From Physcomitrium patens (Eukaryota; Streptophyta; Bryopsida; Funariales; Funariaceae), in assembly GCF_000002425.4 (NCBI RefSeq), contig NC_037270.1, positions 1,859,765-1,923,764 of the forward strand: a stretch of 64,000 nucleotides of DNA, written 5' to 3'. The notes under the pieces were generated by a model. That model made no database searches. It saw only the letters and a list, made by a program, of their open reading frames with translations, and was not told the origin of the DNA. The translations under genes were made by a program, and so were the position numbers. How positions within the stretch are numbered: position 1 is the stretch's first letter; every line of letters begins with the position of its first letter. This document shows positions 51,904 through 61,736 of the stretch, piece by piece.

Positions 51904-52825
51904 TTTTGTTTTTTTTTTGTAGCAATCAAATTCCTAATATCCTATTTTCTTGCAATGTAGTTATGAAGTTGTTAGTTACAATTTTACTCTTGGATTCTTA
52001 TAGTTTTTTATAGGATGTTTTATAGGTAGTTGTAGTTACTACTTGCTCTTGCCTTTGCATCCAACAAAGAGTGCTTGTGGTTCCAAAGAGGAGCCTTTCA
52101 TGATGGTCTCCTCTTGAGCACCATATATCATTTTTTCTTTTTTAATTTTGGTGGTACATAAGGTTTGTATAACAATAACATATTGAAATAGCATAGATCA
52201 CATAAGAGTGAATATTTCTATTTGTAGTGGAATTATTATTCCAATGAAGTGACACTATTAGAGCAAAGTTTTAAAGTTGTGTAAATATTATGTGACCAAT
52301 TTGTTAGTTTGCAATTTTTTGTATAATAAATTTTTCTTGTAAATGTGCTTGAGTAATAATGTATTAGGCAAAATCTGTATTTTTTAGAGCTAACCATGCT
52401 TCATAGGCAATTTTGCATGCTCTAATATGTGAAAAGATGGTATTACCTTTGTATTTCCAAATGGCAATAAGAATAATATGGTCTGTTTTTTTTTTCCATG
52501 TAGGTATTGCAACTTCATTTGTTGGAGATATTAGTGTTGTCTCAATCGTTTTTGGAATGGATATTGATTCTTTCTCTTTATCAAAAATGAGCTTCTACTT
52601 TTCTTCAATTTCAAACTTCATTTGATTTTTTGTTTCTATACAATATACCAAGAGCCAGGCCAATCTTTGGTAGTTATGCTATTTTTAACAATTTGTTTTA
52701 TTTTTTGAGAAGGAGGTTTATTGGTGCCCCAGTTTTTGTGAAGAACATCTTCAATACAACCTCTTCTTTTTTTCAATGTTTTTTGTTACTTCTTTTCTGG
52801 AATTTTTAAGTTTTCAAAAAATACT

Positions 52826-52836
52826 CTCTGATGCCA
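52826..52836 (-). other. Primer-binding site of the Copia element
   Basis: The minus strand reads TGGCATCAGAG next to the 5' LTR, one base off the initiator-Met site TGGTATCAGAG used by most plant Copia elements. Confidence 0.75.
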
Positions 52837-52840
52837 TACT

Positions 52841-52990
52841 AGAACTACATATGAGCAATAGCAATAAATTGTGTGTAACTATTTTGTTGTAAATCATATT
52901 GAAAGTACAATGTATATGCTGCCGAGATTGTCTACAGTCTACGATTTGGTTATTCTAACTTTGTACTCCAATACCTCTGCCCTTAATACT
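52841..52990 (-). repeat. 5' LTR of the decayed Copia element
   Basis: Matches 47658-47870 in order; its inner edge adjoins the primer-binding site. The outer edge is uncertain. Confidence 0.65.
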
Positions 52991-53059
52991 CATCTTCCAC
53001 GCCCGCTCATAGCACATCAAACTTCACCACTACTTCATCCAAGCTTAAGTGCTAGAGAC

Positions 53060-54250
53060 GAACATTTCCATTTTTCAACTCAATTCTAAACTCCAAACTG
53101 GGGTTATCATGACCAAGTCTCTTGGCCGAAATCTTTTAAAAAACACTGCCTGTGAGTAGAGGTCAGGTCCCTTGCACACATTCCACAAAGTTGCAATCAT
53201 CCAGGCATTCCATTACTTGCACGGTTGTCTCTTCAAGCACTCTACTTAATACCAGATTGAAGGGGAAGGTGGGGGGGGGGGGGGATGTGTGTTGGAATTT
53301 ATTCTTATATCTGTGGATTGTCATGAGTATTTTTGGAATGAGACGGCTGCAGAGACTTGCCATTGCCGGTGTTGAGAGCTGCAAGTCTTCTTCATCGGCT
53401 TTAGTCCTGTGTGATGTTGTCAGAAGCGTTACACGACTTTATCACCCGGTCACGTCGACTTTCCAAACCTCCAACGCAGGCTTTTTCGTGCGGATTTCAT
53501 TTGTGGCGACCTGATCCGATGCGGCGGTAGAAAGTTGCTCAGAACAGCATTTGCTCTGCGCGACAATCTCTCGCAGTGGGGTGGATTCTTCCTGGGAGAC
53601 GCATTTTCTACTTTTCCAGCGCATGCTGGTAGTCCATCTTGCACATGCTGATTCAACAAGCGCGATGAAACCTGGCAGGGATTGCACCGAAAGGTATATC
53701 ATCAAACTCATACTCAGACTTTGTGACGCCATAAAGCGAACACGAGCCCAAATACTTATATAAATAAGGTATGAATCGATACGGTGAGTTGCAGGTGATC
53801 AACATCGAGGATGTCGTTGCGAACCATTTCTGACGCTGCTCGGATGACGACGACTGACGTCGAGTTCCTCAGTGGAACCACCGCAGCAATTGCACCAACG
53901 ACGACGTCGTGAATGATGCGACGGAGTATCCAACTGGGTAGCATCCTAGGCAATACAAATCTGAGACTGATCATGCTTCGTTGCGTATCTGCTCGCAAGC
54001 TGCACGCGGTATCGCATATAACTGGATTCGTCTTCTGGATTCATGTATTTGGATCTTGACCTCTTCCAATGCAACACTGGTGCTCCGAATACGTCGATGC
54101 TTGACATGCGACAGCCGCTCTGTGGATATGGGCATGCCACTTAAGCAAGTACGTGTCTCACAATGGTTAATGTCCTTTTTTGTATTAATGTTGGAGGGCA
54201 TTGGACATTCAAATTTGAATAAGCATGCAAGTGGATTATAGTGAATTTAA
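53060..54250. other. Intermediate-GC stretch without a recognised gene
   Basis: GC is clearly higher than in the flanking AT-rich DNA, and there are open frames on both strands (for example 53442-53732 minus, 53756-53998 minus, 53981-54241 plus). None has a domain I know, and no multi-exon model joined convincingly. It contains a G14 run at 53271-53284. It could be a lineage-specific gene, a decayed gene or a non-coding RNA locus. From about 54250 to 54780 the sequence is AT-rich again, with a TA run at about 54409-54438 and a T run at about 54547-54566. Confidence 0.35.
53271..53284 (+). repeat. G14 homopolymer
   Basis: Fourteen consecutive G, preceded by GGGGAAGGT. Confidence 0.95.
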
Positions 54251-54403
54251 AATGTTTAAAAGAAAAGATTGGTTCAATGAATAGTGTGATTGAAAGCAAA
54301 ATAAAGATTACAACTGAGTTTTTTGTTTGTTTTTATGATGATTTGATAATTTTTGCATTATTTATTTTATCACAATATTCATGAGATTTGTCATCAAACA
54401 AAT

Positions 54404-54445
<42 letters not shown>

Positions 54446-54779
54446 CTAATTATTAATTTTATAATCATCAAACTTTGTTGGTGTATGTAGAATTTGATCT
54501 TTGAAAATTCTTAACTTATATATAGCTAGCGTGCAAATGATTTTACTTTTTTTTTTTTTTTTTTTTATAATTTTCATAATATTGTCATTGCCAATGTATT
54601 CATATTATAAATCAAATAGCTCATAAGAGAGATGAGTTGGCAAAACAACATTGGAACAACTCCTAATAACATATTGTAGCAAGTTTTAGTGTCACCTTGC
54701 AAAATCTCTATAAATAAAATTTGTTAAGGTAGGCCGTTTTCTTATTTTATAATTTAATAATTTATTCAAGAATGATTCT

Positions 54780-55575
54780 TTTTACTACATTACCATACAA
54801 ACTCGTACCTTCCCAAAGTAGAAGTTCACCTACTTCCGCGTGGTCAACTTCTCTATAGGGCAGCGCTACGAAATTTCGTTCAGGGGGACGGGAAAATTTT
54901 CTGGCCTCTCAATCACTGGCTTTTGTGCATAAAAGCAGGAATCGGAAGCCAAAGAGCAACAAGAATGCATAAGTTTATGTATATATATATATATATATAT
55001 ATATAGATATACATGCATGATTGTTTATAAAAGTGTACAAATGTGCATGTCAATCTAGTGGGTCTATCTGCGTGAGTCGGGTACCAATCCCCGAGAATCG
55101 GCGATAACTTGCATACATGTGGATTGCCTTCTACAATAGAGGCAAGCATCGATCACTGTTGCGAATCCTCAAGTTGCAAGTGGACATACCACATGCCGCC
55201 TCCTTGATCTGCCAGATGCTTACCAGCTAGTCTCGAGGTCGTGATTCATATTTGCCTGATTGAGTAGGTTTGACAGTATATTGAGCTGCGAGCTTCCAGT
55301 TCGACGACAACGACGACAACAACGTCGACTTCCCCCAGTGCCGAAGGATTTATTGGCCGACACTAGGTTTAGAAACAATCTATAGAAGCTCCCGAAGTAG
55401 GTCCGTGATCCAGTTGTTTTCGATTGTGTGTCGTCTGAACCGCTTTCGACTGAACGTCCATCAATTCCAGAAACGAGCCTCTGGTTGCCTATTCGAAGTT
55501 TTTGATCTCGAGGATTCTCACAGAGAAGGCCCTCAGGCTCTGTTGTACAGGGCTGGTGCATGTTCATTGTTAACA
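54780..55575 (+). promoter_or_regulatory. Upstream region of the aquaporin gene
   Basis: Composition rises to gene-like GC from about 54800. A weak TATA-like CATAAAAG lies at 54929-54936, a TA microsatellite at about 54977-55005, and a CGACGACAACGACGACAACA run near 55303-55322. The start of transcription is not determined. Confidence 0.35.
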
Positions 55576-56930
55576 ATGCCTACCGACAACGAGTTCAGGG
55601 ATACGCACGAACCACCACCAGCCCCGATTCTTGCCAGGGATGAATTTAATGAGTGGTCGTTCTATAGAGCGATTATCGCGGAATTTATCGCGACGTTGCT
55701 CTTCCTATACGTCAGTCTCACCACTCTGATGGGAACCACCAGGATCTTCGGGGGAAGCGTTGGCCTTATTGAAACCGCCTGGGCATTCGGAGGTATGATC
55801 TTCATTTTGGTCTACTGCACTGCGGGGATCTCAGGTGAGTACCAACTCAAAGATACGACTCTATTGATTTGGCATGCTGTGAAATCCATCCAAATTAAAT
55901 TATTTATTTAGTTATGGGTGTTTGTCCGTTTGTTTTTCTGTGAATTTAATTTCGTGAGTGATTTTCAGGTGGGCACATCAATCCAGCTGTGACGTTTGGT
56001 CTGTTCCTCGCACAACAAGTGACACTGCCGAGAGCTTCAGCCTACATTGTGGCGCAGTGCTTGGGAGCCATAGTTGGCGCTGCTATTGCAAGAGGTGTTC
56101 AAGAAGGCGGAGAATACCGCAGCTTTGCCAGCAACGCCGTGAACGGAGTGCAGCCTGGTTATAACATCGGCCAAGCTCTGGCTGCCGAGATAATGGGCAC
56201 GTTTGTGCTCCTCTACACCGTGCTGTCCGCGACGGACCCAACGCGTAAAGCTCGAGATTCTCATGTTCCTGTAGGAATCGATTCAGACTTGCCTTGCCCT
56301 TCTCTTTTTACCTCAGACGTCAGCATTAGGCAAATAATTGTTATTAATTGGTTGTTCGTCTTTTCCCAACTCGATCAACTTTCTCACTTGTGTAGAACCA
56401 CCAGGGTTTAAGTTCGGTGGAATTAGATCTTGTTGTTCACTGTTGATGGTTAAAATGCAGATGTTCATTTTTTGAAGCCGTTGCGAGATGCAGGTATTGG
56501 CTCCACTGCCAATTGGCTTTGCAATTTTTGTGGTCCACCTTGCAACCATCCCGATTACTGGAACAGGTATCAATCCAGCTCGAAGCTTAGGCGCGGCAGT
56601 TGCCAAGAAGTACTGACAAATGGCAGCACCATGTAAGTCTAGCTCGAATCTCCTCTTACAGTCCCTTCCATGCTTCTGGCTATTTTTCAAGCTAAATGTC
56701 TATTATTAGACGTATTACGCCGGCGATCTCATTGAGCCAGGAATGGATTGGCTCACTAAAAAGCTTTTGATGGTCAGCGAGTTGCTAATTGCTGATGGTG
56801 TTGTTGCTTGATTTCTCATGTGAAGTGGATCTTTTGGGTGGGACCGATCGTCGGATCTACTTGCGCTGCGATATACTACACGTATGTGCTAAAAGCTGCA
56901 TCATTAAGGTTCAGAAGTCTCTATGAATAA
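55576..56930 (+). pseudogene. PIP-type aquaporin with a frame break in exon 3
   Basis: A plasma-membrane water channel by family. Exons: 55576-55834, 55969-56270, 56494-56632, 56826-56930, with GT–AG introns. The protein starts [17 protein letters not shown], followed by [19 protein letters not shown] (TM1), [12 protein letters not shown] (TM2), [11 protein letters not shown] (first NPA, N91-A93), TM3-TM4, [20 protein letters not shown] (TM5) and [11 protein letters not shown] (second NPA, N214-A216, R217). These are PIP signatures. After AAVAKKY the frame meets TGA at 56614-56616, giving 227 aa without the sixth membrane helix. One base later the expected KWQHH|WIFWVGP continues into exon 4, which ends at TAA 56928-56930. 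So a 1-nt insertion or 2-nt loss is present; it could be a real mutation or a sequencing error. An in-frame ATG at 55405 would add 57 unlikely residues. Confidence 0.9.
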
Positions 56931-56934
56931 GCAA

Positions 56935-57995
56935 ACAATACAAAATAATACTGACAGATTGTCAAGAAGTTGGGATGACTATTGGTATGCATGTGAGAAT
57001 CAGAATATCTCAGTCGTCCAAATCATGGGCTACTCACGTTTGTCATGCAGTTTCGCATATCTTGCACATAGATCTAGAATTCCACGGAATGATATCCTAT
57101 TTACTTTTATAACAGATCTTTGTTTTCATGGCTAGCTGATCAATACCGTATGGGACCACGGATTAGTACTTGCGTCAGTGGTTTTCTCTTGAATGTGATT
57201 TCGACCCCCATTTTTTCAGAACTTCATACACTACCCCAGACTCTGTAAATGATTAGGTAACTTGCAAACAGACGAAGACTTTGCTTCTATGGAATACACT
57301 CCGCCAAAATGTTTTAACAGACCATAAACTATATGTAACTGCTTCCTTCTAATGCATATATCTTCACAGTAAGTGCGAAAATTGCCAAAGTTCTCTCCAT
57401 ATGAACATAAGTAAATTAAAACTGTACGAAATATAAAAACTTCAGTGAAAGTTGTATCCCATCTACACATAACAAGTGCTCTCTAAAACATCCCCAAATA
57501 TATGCCAAATGGAGCAAGTTTGCATTTAGAGGATACAAGTATACGCAGGTAATTTATGCTGGACTTTCTCACAAAAGAGCAGCAACATCACAGTACAAAT
57601 TAGATCTTATCTAAGCGCGGAGTAATTCCTCTCAGATCCAACTCTTGCGCGCACAAGGGCACGTCTTGTTCTTCATTATATCACATAAAAAACTACATTG
57701 TTACACATATTCAACTTCCTCTCCTAAAACTCATCCACATAACTATACCAACATAAGTGGTCTCCAGTGTTAACATTCGTGTTGAGCACATCCTTCAAAG
57801 TTTATTGTATGGCCGGAAAAAAATGTAAACCACATCTCGAATCGGATGGCTCCTCTAACTACAAAAAAACATCCATATACAACTGTCTCTTTTTCGCACC
57901 ATGACGGGGACCATTTTTACATCTCGATTTGTGCGCGGAAGGTTTAACTGTTGGAGCCGCTGCAGCTTTTAGTCACCATTTTTAGCTGGTTGTGC
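56935..57995. other. Intergenic stretch between the convergent aquaporin and HMA genes
   Basis: No coding sequence recognised. The left part should contain the aquaporin 3' end and the right part (about 57500-57999) the 3' untranslated region of the minus-strand HMA gene. Confidence 0.6.
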
Positions 57996-57999
57996 TGAA

Positions 58000-59219
58000 C
58001 TAATAGTAGCGGTAGCACACAGGAGAGGGCAATGGCCAGCGATCCTCCATCTGATTCACTTGCCCATATGAAGGCTGCCCGTGCCGGAGTGGACTGAGAA
58101 CTGGCGCCGAGATGAAGCCCGGAGCTGCATCCAAGGAGGTTCTGTATGGGGAGGAGCCATGACTTGAACGGTTGTACCAGTGCTCTGCTCCTGCGTTGTA
58201 GTACTCGCAGTCGTCGGCCACTGCACCCACTGATCTTTTCTCGGGATCTCGTTGCTGGATACCATCGTATGACGACCTTGTAATGTGCCTCTGATTTTGA
58301 TTTGAAGTTTGTGACCTTTGTTTGTGATAATTAGGCTCTCTGTAAACAGAGATCTCTGAGTGACGAGCATGTGACAAGTGTTCTCGGCTATTCTGAGACT
58401 GGTCGACGGGAGGATCGCTCGGAATATGGATACTTTGGAGGAGCGTCCTGCCCCTCCAGAACTGCGAACCTTTCTTGATTCTCTTGACTCTCTTGAGCAG
58501 CCATTGAGGTTCTAAATTGCTGGAAATTGTCACTCTTTGGTTGTGTTGATCACACACAACCTTGTAAACGCCGACGATGTTCTCTAGCTCTTCTTTCACT
58601 TTCTCCTCGCACTTTCCACAGCATAGGGGCACCATAAACTCGACAATCTGAAAGAAAAGTTTGTAACTTGGTTAGTACATGAACCATGTTGTTGCCAAAA
58701 AGTGTTCCAGAACCTAACAGCTTTCGCATCAATGAAAATACGTATCACTGCCACTTGGTCAGGTGCTTACGGGTACGTTCATAAATGTGTTCGACAATGG
58801 AGTTCGATCGACAGATAGGCGCATCGTGGGAGTATCGCTGTAGGTATATGCGTGATGGTGATCCACAGTCGTCATGGGAAGCTTCCTCAAAGGGTAGCTG
58901 GACCCTGCACTGGGCAGATTCTCAGTTCTCGCTGGGACAAAACCGCTGGATGTTGATCGTATTTGACGAACGCATCCACGACGAGAAAAATGGGAATGAC
59001 CCTCTTTCTGACTCTCCACCATCCACTGGGGCTCATGTCCCCCATAAAAAGTCTGCACACCAACACCATCATCTTGCTTAAGCTCAGACCGTGCGCAAAC
59101 TCTCAGGCACGTAAAATTATCATCACAAAACTAGGATTTCCTACTCACGACTAGTTTTAAGCACGACTCAAAGACACAGTACAGAGGTAATGTCATACCT
59201 CCGGGATGACGTTCGACAT
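58000..59219 (-). CDS. Heavy-metal-associated (HMA) domain protein, HIPP-like but without CaaX box
   Basis: A likely cytosolic or nuclear metal-binding protein of the plant HMA/HIPP group. Exons on the minus strand: 59219-59199 (MSNVIPE), 59052-58771, 58647-58000, giving 316 aa with phase-0 introns. The first 100 residues are polar (TFYGGHEPQW... VDHHHAYTYSDTPT). The HMA fold spans about residues 98-168: FMVPLCCGKCEEKVKEEL carries the metal-binding CxxC (C111, C114), followed by GVYKVVCDQHNQRVTISS and PQWLLKRVKRIKKGSQFW. This matches the beta-alpha-beta-beta-alpha-beta plan. The C-terminal half is polar and rich in S, Q, R, Y and H. It ends VCYRYY, so the isoprenylation box that defines true HIPPs is absent. 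The tiny first exon is the least certain part; a possible acceptor (CTCTGCAG) just before its ATG suggests a further 5'-UTR intron. Confidence 0.85.
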
Positions 59220-59490
59220 GATGTCTGCAGAGCAAGAATCCGGCCAACACTGAGACTCCTCAGCAAGTCGAAGAAAAAACAGCAAAAGCTGAAGCTCGTC
59301 TCAAGGTTCACAACCGTGGATGAACTTGAACGCCAGTACACTCAGAGCAGTCCAGGAGGTCCACTGAAACCCAGTATTAACAACCTCTTGTTCACCATCT
59401 ACACCCGCCGCGAACAGATGGGTTCTTCTTCCGTTACCGAAACCTGATGTCAAGTAGCACGTCACAGACTTGAATCAGCCAGAATGGAGG

Positions 59491-59497
59491 TATATAT
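59491..59497 (-). promoter_or_regulatory. TATA-like box of the HMA gene
   Basis: The minus strand reads ACATATATACC about 270 nt upstream of the start ATG, a reasonable TATA box for a leader of about 240 nt. Open frames at 59462-59919 look like promoter or leader composition and are not called. Confidence 0.4.
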
Positions 59498-59919
59498 GTC
59501 TACGCAGAGATGTGTCCAGACGAGCCGTGGGAGCATGAGAGAAGGTAGGTGAGAGTGGGATTCGTTGCGAAGGTGGACGTTGCGAATAAATAATGAGCTG
59601 ATGCATTTGCATCGATCGCGAGTTACGTGGCGAGAAGCGCAACGGTTCTGAGCAGGGCAGAACCGACCAGAGCCGCCCCTCCGCTGTGAGTGGCTGCGGA
59701 GGCATGAACTCTCCGGTGTGGGGCCTGAAATCTCGTACGACTTGGGGCCTCCTCTGCTACAGCCACAAACTGCCACAAAGCCACTCGAGCGTGCACTCCA
59801 CAACGGGAAGCTCCGCTCCGACACGATGCGCTTGACGCACGCACCCCGTTTCCAGGCCCATGAAGATTTTTCCATGAAAATTGCGTACAAACGGATCTAA
59901 ACAAAAAATGCTCATACAA

Positions 59920-60905
59920 TTGGTACGAAGAGTGGAGTGTACAACTCTCTTTTTTGAGTTTTTTTGCAGTTTTAAAGTCGCCTTTACAGTTTTATCGCAG
60001 CTTTTGGGTTTATTTTATGTCGGGAAATCTTAGAGAGTTTGAAGAGAAGAGTTGTGGAGGTCTGATCGACTGGAGTCCAATTGGGCTACGTGTATTCTGT
60101 GTTTTAATTTTCTATGCCCTATTTCTTGCTTTTGACACTTAGTAATAGACAGCAAACTACAAAGATGGGTGAGTTAAAAAGTATCTGGTGGTGAAAGGTA
60201 TAACAAAATGGCAAGGAACTTATGTATGTTCAAAGTAATACATAAATGAGTATTGTATTGTATTAAATAGATAGATAGATATACTTTGTTTAATTTAGGA
60301 TAATGTTAAATAGACCCACATATTTACTCAATCAACTTATCCATGATGAAGAATATGATAATCACGATGAATGTGGTTGGTTTTCATTGATTTTGGATCC
60401 AACAGTAGAGAAATGATCTAGACACCATTTTGTTTTTTTCATGATGGTTAGAATGAGTGGGTAAATTTAGTAAAATCTTGCATCTATTTAACATTCTCCT
60501 TAATTTATAACCTTGGTAGATGAAAACTCTATGGATCATGTGAAATTTCTTAATTAAAGTGGAGTTATGTAATTTTATAATTTCTAAGTTATAGATGGGT
60601 ACATGAAAAAAGACACTCTTTATAAGAATTGGCATTGGCTTTGCTAAGATTGTTAATTTAACATTTAGGGATATGAATGAAGGTTTTTGTTGAAATTTTG
60701 TTGCAATTTAAATATGTAGATATTGGCCTTAATTGTAATGCAAGATTATTTATTAATGAGCATGTTTGTATTGATTCAAGACATAGGTATAAAAATAGAA
60801 GTATATTTTAAACTTAGTTTAAAATAAAATTCTCAAGGATTGAAGTAGTTTTTTTTTGCATGTAGTGTCCATGACAAATACTATGAGACTATAAGTTCAA
60901 ATCAA
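59920..60905. other. AT-rich stretch, no gene recognised
   Basis: Only short AT-biased open frames (for example 60384-60635 minus) without a domain I can name. A GATA-type short repeat occurs near 60268-60283. Confidence 0.6.
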
Positions 60906-60906
60906 T

Positions 60907-61158
60907 ATCATCTTTTGTTCAAAGTCAAAGAATATTGCTTTTCCATTTGTTGTTCAATTCATAAAGCATAGTTTTGGATTTAATTCTTTAGATATAGCAA
61001 TATCTAGAGAAAATTTAAGGAGCTCCAAGACAATTGTTGAAAACATCCATACTTTAGAAGTAACATTAATAAACAATGAGCTTGTGACAATATTTGTCTC
61101 TACAAATCAAATTGTAGATGTTGTTGGAAATTACAATTTGGCTTTGCCAAGCAAATAA
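60907..61158 (+). other. Unassigned stop-free stretch lacking a clear start
   Basis: About 80 codons open from 60907 to TAA 61156-61158, with no ATG near its beginning. It contains FPFVVQFIKHSFGFNSLDIA and LEVTLINNELVTIFVSTNQ. The residue mix is less AT-random than its surroundings, and a possible continuation in another frame (FLSLILDFYKHDSNNSKMM) follows at about 61182-61240. I do not recognise the family. It may be a decayed mobile-element or gene exon. Confidence 0.3.
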
Positions 61159-61239
61159 GTTCAATACTATAAGCCTATCTTTCTTTCATTGATTTTAGAT
61201 TTTTACAAGCATGATAGCAATAACTCCAAAATGATGTAT

Positions 61240-61700
61240 TGAAAAAAATAAAAAATCATATTCTTTTACTAGGCTAGGATTATGGCTATTTAATGTGCAA
61301 ATACAACACCTTTAATCTTAATATTGATCTCTTTTTTGTTAACAATGGGACTATTGTTGATAGATGTCATATATGTGGCAATCTCTTTCTCACCTGGATT
61401 TCTTTGTGTTATAGGTGCTTAAAAGATTGATGATCTTTGGATAAATGTAAATTCTAAATATATAAATAAATGATCTCTTCTTTCATTAGATCCACATTCA
61501 TCTATTTGTTATTTGTTGTAGTAGGAATCAATACTCAAATTATAAAACTTTTCACTAAATTCCTCACTTAATTTTTAAAAATTTATTAGTTTTTAATTAA
61601 TTATATATATAAAAAGATTATAAGTTTATGCATTATTTGTTCCAAAAAATATTATAAACTAAACAATGAATATTATTTAAGAGATATAAATTATATAAAG

Positions 61701-61736
<36 letters not shown>

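Larger units (their letters stand above)
47658..52990 (-). mobile_element. Decayed Ty1/Copia retrotransposon, minus strand
   Basis: Paired LTRs enclose about 5 kb. On the minus strand from high to low come a primer-binding site (52826-52836) and a gag zinc-knuckle remnant near 51925-51970 (HCKKIGY, stop, EFDCYKK). An integrase remnant follows at about 50431-50246 (IPFFVTFAIKANNLRYLKYF and SYIPSSRIKEENVSSWNSST). RT comes next at about 48900-48700 (FQIDVKIVYLKRFFREEIYM), then RNase H at 48250-48025 (IMASKIVLLWYLLYDLL, DNNQCALIL, TKHIMIWYHFIQ). The order GAG-INT-RT-RNase H is the Copia order. Many stops and deletions make it inactive. The stretch 52020-52800 shows only AT-rich remnant sequence. 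Confidence 0.85.

Noticed and set aside
59462..59919. Overlapping open frames upstream of the HMA gene
   Set aside because: No domain, frames on both strands, and position fits the promoter and leader.
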